A DNA stretch of 64,000 bases from Thermanaerosceptrum fracticalcis (GCF_000746025.2 NZ_CP045798.1:310001-374000), one strand, 5' to 3'; shown: positions 25,539-34,889, counted from the first letter of the stretch. The notes: generated by a model from the letters alone, not told the origin. Numbers and translations: made by a program.

Positions 25539-26271
25539 TGAGTTTCCTGCCAGAGGCGAATTAAGGTGCCTCCTGGAGGAGATTGGCAGGATTGAGGTTG
25601 TAGGGGAGTGTGAAGACGGGGAAGAAGCCCTTGATTTTCTTAAAAAAAATGCCATTGATGTAGTTTTTCTAGATATTCAAATGAGTGTTAAAGACGGGTT
25701 GACTACTGCTTGGGAGATTATCCAATTACCTCATCCTCCCAAAATTGTCTTTACCACAGGTTATAATGAGTATGCCGTCAAGGCTTTTGAATTAAATGCA
25801 GTGGACTATGTCATGAAGCCTTACTCTAAAAAACGGTTGGAGCAAACCGTACAAAAGCTGGTAGATCTTAAGCAAGAGAAAAAATGGGAGAACAGTACGA
25901 TCTACGAATTATTAGCTAAAAATTTAGTTGCCAATCAAGGGAGATTATCTGTTTGGGCCCATGATAGGCTTATCGTACTAACTACAGCTCAAATCCTTTG
26001 TGTCAAAGCTAAAGGGAAAGGGAAGACCGTTTTATATACGGAGAAAGGTAATTTCTTTACGGGATTTACTCTCAAAGAAATTGAGGAAAAATTGAATTCC
26101 TCTCAATTTTTGCGTACCCATAAGAGTTATCTGGTTAATCTGGAAAAGATTCGGGAAATTATTCCCTGGTTTAATAACACTTATGTGTTAGTTTTAGAGG
26201 GCTATACAGGAGAAAACATACCTGTGAGCCGCCATTATATTAAAGAGTTTAATGAAAAGATGGGGATTTAA
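25516..26271 (+). CDS. LytTR-family response regulator
   Basis: A receiver (VDDEFPAR at the N-terminus, phospho-Asp near residue 52 in VVFLDIQM, Lys in YVMKPY) is joined to a LytTR DNA-binding domain (about 150-250: FLRTHKSYLVNLEKIREI, PVSRHYIKEF). ATG 25516 gives the usual family start; ATG 25501 is also in frame but abuts the AAAGGAGG, leaving no spacing. The start overlaps the kinase gene's end, so the pair is coupled. It is the likely activator of the operon that follows, but its DNA target site was not identified. Confidence 0.9.
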   Translation: MKALLVDDEFPARGELRCLLEEIGRIEVVGECEDGEEALDFLKKNAIDVVFLDIQMSVKDGLTTAWEIIQLPHPPKIVFTTGYNEYAVKAFELNAVDYVMKPYSKKRLEQTVQKLVDLKQEKKWENSTIYELLAKNLVANQGRLSVWAHDRLIVLTTAQILCVKAKGKGKTVLYTEKGNFFTGFTLKEIEEKLNSSQFLRTHKSYLVNLEKIREIIPWFNNTYVLVLEGYTGENIPVSRHYIKEFNEKMGI

Positions 26272-26286
26272 ATGCATCTTATCGAC

Positions 26287-26316
26287 CAAAAAGGGGCTTT
26301 TAACCCCTTTTTTTTT
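26287..26316 (+). terminator. Rho-independent terminator after the LytTR regulator
   Basis: AAAAAGGGG/CCCCTTTTTTTTT hairpin 16 bases after the stop. It separates the regulatory pair from the CoA-transferase operon. Confidence 0.8.
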
Positions 26317-26405
26317 CATCTTAATCCCTAAAAACCGACGGGGTTATAAATTTTAAGTATATTTGAAATAGAGAGTCAAAATATGAAAGCAAAGGAGATG
26401 GAATT

Positions 26406-27602
26406 ATGCATGATTTACGGGGGCTATCTGGCTTAAAAGTACTGGACCTTTCCCGGGTTTTGGCCGGGCCTTACTGCGGGATGGTTTTGGCAGACCTGGG
26501 AGCCGAAGTGGTGAAGGTAGAAATGCCTGGTGTTGGTGACGACTCCAGGGCTTTCGGCCCCTTTGTAGGTTCAGAGAGCGCATATTTTATGAGTTTAAAC
26601 CGGAACAAGGAAAGTATTACCCTGAATCTTAAGGAAGAAAAGGCAAAAGAAATTTTTCTACGCCTGGTAGAAAAGTTTGACGTGGTTCTGGAAAACTACC
26701 GGCCCGGAACTATGGAAAAGCTGGGTTTGGGGTATGACCGTCTTTCCCAGGTTAACCCCCGCCTGATTTATGCTGCCACCTCCGGCTTTGGGCATACGGG
26801 TCCCTATAGTTTAAAACCGGCCTATGATGTAGTAGTTCAGGGGATGGGCGGAATTATGAGTATTACAGGTCATCCAGGCGGGCCTCCGACGCGTGTTGGC
26901 GCTTCCATCGGGGATATCACTGCTGCTCTGTTTACAACTATTGGTATTCTTGCAGCCCTTAACATGCGCCATGAAACAGGGAAAGGGCAGAAAGTGGATG
27001 TGGCTATGCTTGATTCCCAGGTAGCCATTCTGGAAAATGCTATTGCACGTTACGAAGTTACTGGTCAGGTTCCAGAGCGGATTGGTAACCGCCATCCTTC
27101 CATTACCCCATTTACTTCTGTACAAGCAGCGGATGGGTATCTGATTATCGCTATCGGTAACGATAGTCTGTGGGCTAAATTCTGTCGTATGGTAGCCAGA
27201 GAAGAGTTAATTGATGATCCTAGGTATCGTACTAACAAGGACCGGACTGATAACTGGGATGCTTTAGAGCCAGTATTGACAGAGATATTTGTCAACAAGA
27301 CAGTGGATGAATGGATTAGTTTGTTAGAGTCTGCCGGTATTCCATGTGGACCCATCAATACTGTCGATAAGGTTGTTTCGGATCCCCAGGTACTGGCCAG
27401 AAATATGATCGTGGAAGTAGAACATCCCGTGGCAGGAAAACTTCGTATGGCAGGTTGCCCCATTAAGTTGTCCGCCGTTCCCGGAAGGGAAATCCGGAGG
27501 CCAGCTCCCTTATTGGGCCAGCATACCACAGAAGTACTTTCCCGGTATCTCGGCATGTCGAAGGATGAAATTGAACACCTGAAGATTCAGGGTGTTGTTT
27601 AA
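26406..27602 (+). CDS. Class III (CaiB/BaiF) CoA-transferase
   Basis: A 398-residue protein with AAAGGAG before ATG 26406. The family blocks are clear: VLDLSRVLAGPYCGMVLADLGAEVVKVE, NRNKESITLNL, VLENYRPGTMEKLGLGYDRL and GASIGDITAALF with the catalytic Asp near 171. These enzymes move CoA between acyl groups. Because MadL/MadM and a biotin decarboxylase follow on the same strand, the likely role is to transfer CoA to malonate (or methylmalonate) from a donor such as acetyl-CoA, starting a cycle regenerated by decarboxylation. The substrate is inferred from context only. Confidence 0.9.
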   Translation: MHDLRGLSGLKVLDLSRVLAGPYCGMVLADLGAEVVKVEMPGVGDDSRAFGPFVGSESAYFMSLNRNKESITLNLKEEKAKEIFLRLVEKFDVVLENYRPGTMEKLGLGYDRLSQVNPRLIYAATSGFGHTGPYSLKPAYDVVVQGMGGIMSITGHPGGPPTRVGASIGDITAALFTTIGILAALNMRHETGKGQKVDVAMLDSQVAILENAIARYEVTGQVPERIGNRHPSITPFTSVQAADGYLIIAIGNDSLWAKFCRMVAREELIDDPRYRTNKDRTDNWDALEPVLTEIFVNKTVDEWISLLESAGIPCGPINTVDKVVSDPQVLARNMIVEVEHPVAGKLRMAGCPIKLSAVPGREIRRPAPLLGQHTTEVLSRYLGMSKDEIEHLKIQGVV

Positions 27603-27644
27603 AAGCGAAGGAAGGAAAAACAAAAGAAAAAGGGGGTATAGTGA

Positions 27645-28016
27645 ATGGAGATCTACGGACTTGGTATTATAGCCGCCTGTATGTTTGTTGGTGTTTTTGT
27701 GGGTAGTATATTTGCCAAACTGCTGGGAGTATCGGGTGATGTGGGCGGAGTAGGTATCGCCATGCTACTCCTGGTATTGGTGTCCAACTACATTAAATTG
27801 GATGAGAAAACTCAGAATGGAATTAAATTAATTAGCAATCTTTACATCCCTATCATTGTAGCCATGGCGGCTACTCAAGATGTGGTTAAAGCTCTTTCCG
27901 GTGGGGCAGTGGCCTTCCTGGCAGGCGGGGTGGCTACAGTGGCATCATTTTTCCTGGTTCCCTTGCTGTCACGTATCGGTAAAGGGGATAAAATTTCCCA
28001 GGGAAGGGAGATGTAA
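27645..28016 (+). CDS. madL: Malonate transporter subunit MadL
   Basis: A 123-residue membrane protein (about four hydrophobic segments). MEIYGLGIIAACMFVGVFVG and the GVSGDVGGVGIAMLLL block match MadL, the small subunit of the Malonomonas/Pseudomonas malonate carrier. The gene ends three bases before madM and follows the CoA-transferase by 42 bases with AAGGGGGT as ribosome site. MadL needs MadM for transport; the coupling ion (Na+ or H+) cannot be read from sequence. Confidence 0.88.
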   Translation: MEIYGLGIIAACMFVGVFVGSIFAKLLGVSGDVGGVGIAMLLLVLVSNYIKLDEKTQNGIKLISNLYIPIIVAMAATQDVVKALSGGAVAFLAGGVATVASFFLVPLLSRIGKGDKISQGREM

Positions 28017-28018
28017 AT

Positions 28019-28789
28019 ATGAATTTTGTTCAAATTGCTGCCGACATAATCTCTAAGAATAGCCTAGTAATGTCCTTTGCTGTTGTGGCTGTTATGATGG
28101 TCGCGGGGTACCGCTTATCGGCGTTATTAGGTGAAAAGCGTTTTGGTTCTGCTGTGGCCATTGTTATTGGTCTGGTACTGGCGCTGATTGCCGGTAAATA
28201 CACCGGTGGTTCTAAGGGAATTGCAGACATAAAAATTCTCTCAGGTTTCGGAGTCCTCGGTGGTGCTATGTTTCGAGATTATGCCATCATTTCCACTGCT
28301 TTCGGCGCCAATATTGAAGAACTGAAAAAAGCCGGTGTAGCCGGGATAGTTTCCCTGTTTGTCGGTGTCATCTTTTCCTTTGTAGTAGGGGCGGCCTTTG
28401 CTATAGCTTTTGGTTTCAAGTCAGCAGTAGATGTGACTACCATCGGAGCGGGGGCTGTTACCTTCATTGTTGGCCCTGTTACGGGAGGTGCTTTGGGGGC
28501 CAGTTCAGCGGTAGTTGCCCTGTCGATTGCTGCCGGTGTGGTCAAATCGGTATTATGTATGATCATTACACCGCTGGTAGCCCCTTATATTGGCCTGAAT
28601 AATCCCCAGTCGGCTATGGTTTTTGGTGGATTGTTAGGGACAACCAGCGGTGTGGCTGGGGGACTGGCTGCTACTGATCCTAAACTGGTGCCTTACGGTG
28701 CCATGACTGCTACTTTTTATACGGGATTGGGATGCCTGTTGGCCCCGTCGGTGCTCTTCATGATTGTTCGTGCTATACTGGGCAGTTAA
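28019..28789 (+). CDS. madM: Malonate transporter subunit MadM
   Basis: A 256-residue polytopic membrane protein, large subunit of the MadLM carrier. Glycine-rich membrane helices include AGYRLSALLGEKRFGSAVAIVIGL, SGFGVLGGAMFRDYAIISTAFGA and FGGLLGTTSGVAGGLAATDP, the family's conserved turns. Together with MadL it would import malonate. No acyl-carrier protein or phosphoribosyl-dephospho-CoA genes of the classical mad operon are present nearby. Confidence 0.88.
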   Translation: MNFVQIAADIISKNSLVMSFAVVAVMMVAGYRLSALLGEKRFGSAVAIVIGLVLALIAGKYTGGSKGIADIKILSGFGVLGGAMFRDYAIISTAFGANIEELKKAGVAGIVSLFVGVIFSFVVGAAFAIAFGFKSAVDVTTIGAGAVTFIVGPVTGGALGASSAVVALSIAAGVVKSVLCMIITPLVAPYIGLNNPQSAMVFGGLLGTTSGVAGGLAATDPKLVPYGAMTATFYTGLGCLLAPSVLFMIVRAILGS

Positions 28790-28851
28790 AATGAAGTCTT
28801 TCTCAGTTAGCCAAGTATTATTTTAACCATTGAGATAACAGCTTAGAAAGA

Positions 28852-28879
28852 CAAAGCCCTCGCAATCCGGGGGCTTTTG
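28852..28879 (+). terminator. Possible terminator/attenuator in the decarboxylase operon
   Basis: AAAGCCCTCG/CGGGGGCTTTT hairpin in the 134-base gap between madM and the carboxyltransferase gene. It may reduce readthrough or separate two transcripts. Confidence 0.6.
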
Positions 28880-28923
28880 TTCTGATGTTTTGATATCACC
28901 AATAGAAAGAGGGGAGTTACAAA

Positions 28924-30474
28924 ATGAGTACCAAAGCTAAAATTGATGATCTTTTGGCCCGTAGTAAAAAGATTGAATCAGGCGGCGGTCAAAAAGCCAT
29001 CGATAAGCAGCACCAGAGCGGTAAACTCACTGCCCGTGAGCGCATCGAGAAACTCCTGGATCCGGGAACCTTTACTGAACTGGACAAGTTTGTTGCCCAT
29101 CGTTGTGTAAACTTTGACATGGCCGGCAAAGAAGCCCCCGGTGAAGGCGTAGTAACGGGATATGGCACTATTGATGGCCGTCTGGTTTATGTCTTTGCCC
29201 AAGACTTTACAGTACTGGGCGGTTCTCTCGGGGAAATGCATGCCGCCAAGATCTGTAAAGTAATGGACCTGGCGGTAAAAATGGGTGCACCCTGTATAGG
29301 GCTTAACGACTCCGGAGGGGCCCGTATCCAGGAAGCGGTAGATGCCCTTTCCGGTTACGGTCAGATTTTCTACCGCAATACCCTGGCCTCAGGGGTTATT
29401 CCCCAAATTTCCGTGATTATGGGACCCTGTGCCGGTGGCGCCGTATATTCTCCTGCTCTAACAGACTTCGTTTTTATGGTGAAAAATACCGCCCGCATGT
29501 TCATCACGGGGCCCCAGGTAATTAAGGCCGTAACCGGTGAAGAAGTATCCGACGAACAGTTAGGCGGGGCTATGACCCACAACCGTACCAGCGGCGTTGC
29601 CCACTTTGCCGCCGAGAATGAAGAAGACTGTTTTAGGCAAATCCGTACCCTGCTAAGCTACCTGCCATCCAACAACCTGGAGAATCCCCCCTATCTGGAA
29701 TCGGGCGATGATCCTGGCCGCATGGATGAATCCCTCAACGAAATCATTCCCGATAACCCCAACGCTGCTTATGACATGGTGGAACTCATCCAAAAGATTG
29801 TGGATAACGGCCAATTCTTCCAGACCCAACCTTTGTATGCCCCCAACATGCTGACAGGCTTCGCCCGCATTAATGGCCAGGTCATTGGCATTATCGCCAA
29901 TCAACCTAAGGTTATGGCCGGCTGCCTGGACATCAACGCCTCCGATAAAGCTGCGCGTTTTATCCGTTTCTGCGATGCCTTTAACATCCCTATAGTAACT
30001 TTTGTGGATGTACCGGGATACTTACCGGGAACCAACCAGGAGTACGGCGGTATTATCCGTCACGGCGCCAAGCTGCTCTACGCTTATTCTGAAGCCACTG
30101 TACCCAAAGTAACCGTCATTACCCGTAAAGCCTATGGTGGTGCTTACATTGGCATGTGCTCACGCCACCTGGGGGCTGACCAGGTTATGGCCTGGCCTAC
30201 AGCGGAAATTGCGGTCATGGGTGCCGAAGGTGCCGCCAACATCATCTTCCGCAAGGATATAGAAACAGCTGCCGATCCTGCGAAAGAACGGGCAGAAAGA
30301 ATAGCCGATTACCGCGAACGTTTCGCCACTCCCTATGTAGCTGCCGAAAGGGGTTATGTGGATATGGTGATTGAACCTAAAGAAACCAGGCCCCGCCTGG
30401 CCAATGCCTTAGAGATGCTTTCTACTAAGCGCGAAACCCGTCCCGCTAAGAAACACGGCAATATTCCACTCTAA
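28924..30474 (+). CDS. mmdA: Carboxyltransferase subunit of biotin-dependent acyl-CoA decarboxylase
   Basis: A 516-residue protein of the acyl-CoA carboxyltransferase family, same size as methylmalonyl-CoA decarboxylase alpha (MmdA). Blocks include [71 protein letters not shown] and the second-domain [45 protein letters not shown]. It moves a carboxyl group from malonyl-type CoA esters to biotin. Operon context with CoA-transferase and MadLM favours malonyl-CoA, but methylmalonyl-CoA is the family's usual substrate. Confidence 0.92.
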   Translation: MSTKAKIDDLLARSKKIESGGGQKAIDKQHQSGKLTARERIEKLLDPGTFTELDKFVAHRCVNFDMAGKEAPGEGVVTGYGTIDGRLVYVFAQDFTVLGGSLGEMHAAKICKVMDLAVKMGAPCIGLNDSGGARIQEAVDALSGYGQIFYRNTLASGVIPQISVIMGPCAGGAVYSPALTDFVFMVKNTARMFITGPQVIKAVTGEEVSDEQLGGAMTHNRTSGVAHFAAENEEDCFRQIRTLLSYLPSNNLENPPYLESGDDPGRMDESLNEIIPDNPNAAYDMVELIQKIVDNGQFFQTQPLYAPNMLTGFARINGQVIGIIANQPKVMAGCLDINASDKAARFIRFCDAFNIPIVTFVDVPGYLPGTNQEYGGIIRHGAKLLYAYSEATVPKVTVITRKAYGGAYIGMCSRHLGADQVMAWPTAEIAVMGAEGAANIIFRKDIETAADPAKERAERIADYRERFATPYVAAERGYVDMVIEPKETRPRLANALEMLSTKRETRPAKKHGNIPL

Positions 30475-30535
30475 AAATCAAACAATGAACTTAAGACAAT
30501 TTTAATTGGTTGATGTGGGAAAGGAGAGACAAAAA

Positions 30536-30925
30536 ATGAAAAAATTTAATATCACAGTGAATGGTAAGACCTATGAAGTGGAAGTAGAAGAAATTGGCGG
30601 TAGTGCAGCCCCTGCGCAAAGGCCTGCCGCTCCTGCAGCAGCATCTGTTCCTGCACCTCAAGCTGCACCTGCCCCGGCTCCCAAGGCTGCCCCTGCTCCT
30701 GTAGCTGCCGGCGCTGAAGTCATTACTGCTCCCATGCCCGGTAAAATTATGTCCATTAAAGTGAAGGTAGGCCAAGCCGTGAAAGAGGGTGATCTCGTTT
30801 TAACCCTTGAAGCCATGAAAATGGAAAACGAAATCTTCTCCGGCGCAACTGGTAGCGTTAAAGAAATCAGAGTATCCGAAGGTGCGGCTGTTAACCCAGG
30901 GGACGTACTTGTAGTGATCGGCTAA
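30536..30925 (+). CDS. mmdC: Biotin carrier subunit of the decarboxylase
   Basis: ATG 30536 (AAAGGAGAG ahead) gives 129 residues. The N-terminal beta-strand part ([18 protein letters not shown]) is followed by an Ala/Pro-rich flexible linker (about 25-60) and a biotinyl domain with the biotin-accepting lysine in EAMKMEN near residue 97. It shuttles carboxybiotin between the carboxyltransferase and the membrane beta subunit. It lies between these two genes, in the usual order of sodium-pump decarboxylases. Confidence 0.94.
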   Translation: MKKFNITVNGKTYEVEVEEIGGSAAPAQRPAAPAAASVPAPQAAPAPAPKAAPAPVAAGAEVITAPMPGKIMSIKVKVGQAVKEGDLVLTLEAMKMENEIFSGATGSVKEIRVSEGAAVNPGDVLVVIG

Positions 30926-30965
30926 GCGTGAGTGTTTAAAAATACGAGAGGGGTTGAACTCACCA

Positions 30966-32144
30966 ATGGAACTTAATCTGACCCAGGCCCTTTACGATTT
31001 GGCCATGAGTACCGGCTTTGTCACCATAACCTGGCAGCAAATTGTTATGCTCTTCATTTCCTTTACTCTGCTGTACCTGGCCATCGTCAAAGGCTTTGAA
31101 CCGCTTCTTTTATTACCAATTGCCTTTGGTATGCTTTTAGCGAACCTGCCTGATACCGGCATTATGGCACCCCAGGGAACTGCCATTGATCCCATTACCG
31201 GTAAAGAAAAGATCGTGCCCGGCGGCCTTTTATGGTACCTCTATCAAGGGGTAAAAATGGGAATCTATCCACCCCTGATCTTCCTGGGAATAGGAGCCAT
31301 GACCGACTTCGGTCCCCTCATTGCCAACCCTAAGACCCTGCTTTTAGGTGCTGCTGCCCAGTTAGGTATCTTCACCACCTTTATCGGGGCCCTCTTCTTA
31401 GGGTTTAATCCCCAGGAAGCTGCTTCTATCGGTATTATCGGCGGTGCTGACGGTCCTACCGCTATCTTTTTAACCTCGAAGCTAGCGCCCCACCTCTTAG
31501 GCGCCATTGCTGTGGCTGCATATTCCTACATGGCTCTGGTACCCATTATCCAGCCGCCTATTATGCGGGCATTAACCACCAAGAAGGCCCGGATGACAGT
31601 GATGGAACAGCTTCGTCCCGTTTCCCAGACGGAAAAAATCATTTTCCCCATTGTGGTAACGGTTATTGTAACCCTGTTATTACCCGATGCGGCTCCGCTC
31701 ATTGGTATGCTCATGCTGGGTAACCTCTTTAGAGAATCAGGTGTGGTGGGACGTTTGAATGATACAGCGCAAAACGCCCTCATCAACATCGTCACCATCT
31801 TCTTAGGTACAACCGTTGGTGCCACAGCCAGTGCCGAAAACTTCCTTAACTTTCAAACTATCTCGATTATTCTCCTGGGTTTAGCAGCATTTGCAATGGG
31901 TACGGCCGGTGGCGTGCTCCTTGGCAACCTGATGTATGTTCTCTCCGGGGGTAAGGTTAACCCCCTCATCGGTTCTGCCGGTGTATCGGCCGTGCCTATG
32001 GCGGCCCGGGTATCCCAGGTAGTGGGCCAGAAAGATAACCCCAGGAACTTCCTCCTGATGCATGCCATGGGTCCCAACGTGGCCGGTGTTATCGGTTCTG
32101 CCGTTGCTGCCGGTGTTCTGTTGTCACTCTTTGGTACACACTAA
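30966..32144 (+). CDS. mmdB: Na+-translocating decarboxylase beta subunit
   Basis: ATG 30966 is used, as a TTG at 30954 sits directly on the GAGAGGGG site. This 392-residue membrane protein has the OadB/MmdB blocks: [56 protein letters not shown] (the Asp of GGADGPT, equivalent to Asp203 of the Klebsiella enzyme), and [13 protein letters not shown]...[26 protein letters not shown]. It decarboxylates carboxybiotin and pumps sodium ions outward. A small delta/OadG-type membrane subunit is not found beside it. Confidence 0.95.
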   Translation: MELNLTQALYDLAMSTGFVTITWQQIVMLFISFTLLYLAIVKGFEPLLLLPIAFGMLLANLPDTGIMAPQGTAIDPITGKEKIVPGGLLWYLYQGVKMGIYPPLIFLGIGAMTDFGPLIANPKTLLLGAAAQLGIFTTFIGALFLGFNPQEAASIGIIGGADGPTAIFLTSKLAPHLLGAIAVAAYSYMALVPIIQPPIMRALTTKKARMTVMEQLRPVSQTEKIIFPIVVTVIVTLLLPDAAPLIGMLMLGNLFRESGVVGRLNDTAQNALINIVTIFLGTTVGATASAENFLNFQTISIILLGLAAFAMGTAGGVLLGNLMYVLSGGKVNPLIGSAGVSAVPMAARVSQVVGQKDNPRNFLLMHAMGPNVAGVIGSAVAAGVLLSLFGTH

Positions 32145-32145
32145 A

Positions 32146-32167
32146 AGCGTGACTGATTAGTCACGCT
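32146..32167 (+). terminator. Hairpin after the decarboxylase operon
   Basis: A perfect inverted repeat AGCGTGACT/AGTCACGCT with a GATT loop immediately after the stop. It has no long T-run, so it could be a weak terminator or an mRNA-stabilising hairpin. Confidence 0.55.
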
Positions 32168-32324
32168 CAGATTAAAGACAACCCCAATACTAGTTATAAA
32201 TATAACGAATTGCCATTAAGGTGCATTAAACTTTCTGGGTGTTTTACTGTCTTAGAAAAAAGAATTTTTTGTATGGTATAATAAAACAAGAAAAGGGATT
32301 GCCAAAAGCAAAGGGGTGATAATT

Positions 32325-32906
32325 GTGAGTTCGCCTATCCATCATCCTGAACGGAAGTATAGCTATCAAGATTACTTGCGTTGGTCAGATGAAGAGCGTT
32401 GGGAACTAATTGACGGTGTACCCTATAATATTACTCCATCACCCTCCAGAAAACATCAGCAAATCTTAGGTGAATTAGCAACAGAATTCACCTCCTATCT
32501 CCGCGGCAAAAGGTGTGAGGCATTTATCGCGCCATTTGATGTCAGGCTTTTCGCGGAGGGAAAATCAGATGATCAAATCATGGATGTTGTACAGCCTGAT
32601 CTCTTTGTAATCTGCGATCCCAATAAGCTAGACGATAAAGGGTGTAAAGGAAGTCCAGATTTAATCATTGAGATTCTTTCGCCCAGAACAGGAAAGATTG
32701 ATCGATGGATCAAATATAAGTTGTATGAGCGGGCTGGAGTCAGGGAATACTGGATTGTTGAGCCAGTAAACAGTACAATCGAAGTTTTTACCCTAAACCA
32801 GAACGGACGGTTTGAATTGAGTGGGGTTTATGAGGATGAAGATATAATTAAAGTTGGTATTTTTGATGACTTGCTTATTGATCTGAAAGTAATCTTTAGG
32901 GAATAA
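32325..32906 (+). CDS. Uma2 family (PD-(D/E)XK-like) protein
   Basis: A protein of about 193 residues; GTG 32325 fits the AAAGGGG site better than GTG 32316. The Uma2 fold is recognised from SYQDYLRWSDEERWELIDGVPYNITPSPSRKHQ, VQPDLFVICD, GSPDLIIEILSPRTGKIDRWIKYKLYERAGVREYWIVEP. The Asp-Glu-x-Lys-like residues (PDL, IEIL, K) are the putative nuclease site. These proteins are abundant in bacteria with repetitive or mobile DNA, but their role is not established. Single gene with its own terminator. Confidence 0.88.
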   Translation: MSSPIHHPERKYSYQDYLRWSDEERWELIDGVPYNITPSPSRKHQQILGELATEFTSYLRGKRCEAFIAPFDVRLFAEGKSDDQIMDVVQPDLFVICDPNKLDDKGCKGSPDLIIEILSPRTGKIDRWIKYKLYERAGVREYWIVEPVNSTIEVFTLNQNGRFELSGVYEDEDIIKVGIFDDLLIDLKVIFRE

Positions 32907-32954
32907 GCCGCATCCCTTAATAAGAAATACAGAGCTCATATTTTATAACTACAC

Positions 32955-32995
32955 AGAGGTCCTGTAGCGTACTGCCACAGGACCTCTCTTTTTCT
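32955..32995 (+). terminator. Rho-independent terminator after the Uma2 gene
   Basis: AGAGGTCCTGT/ACAGGACCTCT hairpin plus CTTTTTCT. It lies between convergent genes. Confidence 0.85.
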
Positions 32996-33000
32996 CATCT

Positions 33001-33088
33001 CGGTAGTCGGAAATCGGAAAGCGGATGCACCACAGGCACAAGTCTCGCTACGTCACTTCGTTCCTAGTCTCGCTATGTCGGAAGTCGC
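33001..33088. repeat. 7-bp periodic intergenic repeat (tract F)
   Basis: GGTAGTC, GGAAATC, GGAAAGC at the left end keep a 7-base step. The right part contains a longer imperfect repeat (TCTCGCTACGTC / TCTCGCTATGTC, about 33042 and 33068). Confidence 0.5.
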
Positions 33089-33094
33089 TTGGGT

Positions 33095-33859
33095 CTATCG
33101 GGCCAGCCAGCCGCCGTCAACACACAGCACATGACCGTGCATATATTCGGAAGCGCTTGATGCCAAAAAGACAACGGCTCCGTTCAAATCGCGGGTATTG
33201 CCCCAGCGGCCGGCAGGAATCCGCTCCTGGATAGACTGGTTCCTTTTTTCATCGGCCCTGATGGGGGCAGTATTATCAGTAGCCATGTATCCAGGTGCGA
33301 TAGCGTTAACGTTGATGTTGTATTTGGCCCACTCGTTGCACATGGTTTTGGTGATGCCCGCTATGCCATGTTTACTGGCTGCGTAGGAAGGGACTAAGAT
33401 ACCCCCCTGGAAAGAGAGGAGAGAAGCAATATTGATAATCTTTCCCCCGGTGCCTTGCTTGATAAATTGATTGGCCACAGCCTGGGCAAGGAAGAAAGCT
33501 GACTTCAGGTTAATGTTCATTACTTCGTCCCAGTATTCTTCGGAAAATTCCAGCGTGGGCTGGCGGCGGATGATCCCGGCGTTATTAACCAGGATATCGA
33601 TTTTACCAAAGTTCTCTATGGTTTTCTCAATAATCCCGGGGATCACCTTGGTGGTCTCTCTTAAATCTGCTGGGACGGGGACGAATCTTCTTCCCACAGC
33701 TTCTACTTCTTTTTGAGTAGAGGTCATATCGCCGGAAGCTACCCCCACAATATCAGCTCCCGCTTCAGCCAAACCTACGGCCATACCCTGGCCTAAGCCG
33801 CGGCTGGCTCCGGTGACGATGGCCACTTTACCCTTTAAAGAAAACTGTTCAAGGATCAT
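33095..33859 (-). CDS. kduD: SDR dehydrogenase, 2-dehydro-3-deoxy-D-gluconate 5-dehydrogenase type
   Basis: A 254-residue short-chain dehydrogenase. NAD binding TGASRGLGQG (about 17-26), NNAGI (about 93), the catalytic Ser and YxxxK in PSYAASKHGIAG (about 158-165) and the C-terminal IPAGRWGNTRDLNGAVVFLASSASEYMHGHVL...DGGW are close to KduD/gluconate 5-dehydrogenase enzymes. These act on sugar acids from uronate or pectin breakdown. It follows a zinc dehydrogenase by 13 bases, with an IclR regulator further upstream on the same strand. Confidence 0.85.
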   Translation of the reverse strand: MILEQFSLKGKVAIVTGASRGLGQGMAVGLAEAGADIVGVASGDMTSTQKEVEAVGRRFVPVPADLRETTKVIPGIIEKTIENFGKIDILVNNAGIIRRQPTLEFSEEYWDEVMNINLKSAFFLAQAVANQFIKQGTGGKIINIASLLSFQGGILVPSYAASKHGIAGITKTMCNEWAKYNINVNAIAPGYMATDNTAPIRADEKRNQSIQERIPAGRWGNTRDLNGAVVFLASSASEYMHGHVLCVDGGWLAR

Positions 33860-33872
33860 TTTTCACGACCTC

Positions 33873-34889
33873 CTAAAAATCCAGAATAACTTTACAAACT
33901 TTTGTGGGTTCCTTCTCAATGATCCCCATGGCTTTATCCAGTTCGGTATAAGAAAAACGGTGGCTGATTAAGAGCCGGGGCTGAATTTTTCCTTCTTTGA
34001 ACCACTGTAACACTTCGGGAAACTTATGTTTATTCATGCGGGAGCCAATAATCTCCAGTTCCTTTTTGGTAATGTCTACGGGCCTGATACGCGATTCCTC
34101 GCTATTGAACCCAATTTCGATAATCCTGGTGCCATGGGGAGCTTCCTGGACAGTCTGTTCCAGGATTTTGGCGCTGCCAACGGCGTCAACGATCACATTG
34201 GGCCCTTGAGACCAGTAATCATAGGATTCCTGGATAGCCGATTTTCCCTGGGGATTAATGACGGCTAAGGCCCCCATTTCTTTAGCCAGTTCCAGGCGGT
34301 TGGGCAAGATATCGGCGACGATAACCTGGGCACCTTGGACGTTTTGTGCAATCTGCAGCACCGTCAAGCCGATGGGTCCGCCGCCGATAATGAGGACACG
34401 GTCATTGGCGGTAATCCGGCCTCTGTCTACCATCTGGGCGCCAATACTGTAAGGTTCTACGAGAGCCGCTTCTTCCCAGGGAATCTGAGGGTTAAATTTA
34501 TATACCCGCTCAGCCTTAACATTAATCTTTTCCGTAAACCCTCCGTCGGTTTGTACACCCAGGCACATGACCTGATGACAAATGTTATGCCGTCCTTCCT
34601 GGCACAAGAAACATTGACCGCAGCTGACCACCGGATCGATAGCCACCCGGTCCCCGATTTGCAGCTCTTTTACTTCAGAGCCAACGGCTGTGATAATACC
34701 TACCAGTTCATGGCCTGGAATCCGGGGATACTTGGCTGCGGCATGGACGCCATGATAGATATGGACATCTGTACCGCAGATACCTGCCGCCTTTAATTCA
34801 ATTGTTACTTCATCGTCGAGAGGGGCAGGAGGCTCGGGAATATCCCGGTACTCAATGACATGAGGTTCAACAATATAAACAGCTTTCAT
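33873..34889 (-). CDS. Zinc-binding medium-chain dehydrogenase (sugar-acid/polyol type)
   Basis: ATG 34889 (or the adjacent ATG 34892) gives about 339 residues; the longer frame runs into the upstream insertion element and its N-terminus is element DNA. Catalytic zinc ligands appear in GICGTDVHIYHG and PGHELVG, the structural zinc site in CGQCFLCQEGRHNIC, and the NAD Rossmann in GGGPIGLTVLQIAQ. The family includes threonine, sorbitol and galactitol/galactonate dehydrogenases; with KduD beside it a sugar-acid substrate is likely. The insertion may have replaced its native leader. Confidence 0.88.
   Translation of the reverse strand: MKAVYIVEPHVIEYRDIPEPPAPLDDEVTIELKAAGICGTDVHIYHGVHAAAKYPRIPGHELVGIITAVGSEVKELQIGDRVAIDPVVSCGQCFLCQEGRHNICHQVMCLGVQTDGGFTEKINVKAERVYKFNPQIPWEEAALVEPYSIGAQMVDRGRITANDRVLIIGGGPIGLTVLQIAQNVQGAQVIVADILPNRLELAKEMGALAVINPQGKSAIQESYDYWSQGPNVIVDAVGSAKILEQTVQEAPHGTRIIEIGFNSEESRIRPVDITKKELEIIGSRMNKHKFPEVLQWFKEGKIQPRLLISHRFSYTELDKAMGIIEKEPTKVCKVILDF

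Noticed and set aside
26406-32144. Classical malonate decarboxylase (mdc/mad with ACP)
   Set aside because: No acyl-carrier protein, no malonate:ACP transferase and no split carboxyltransferase subunits are present; a CoA-transferase and an MmdA-type protein are found instead.
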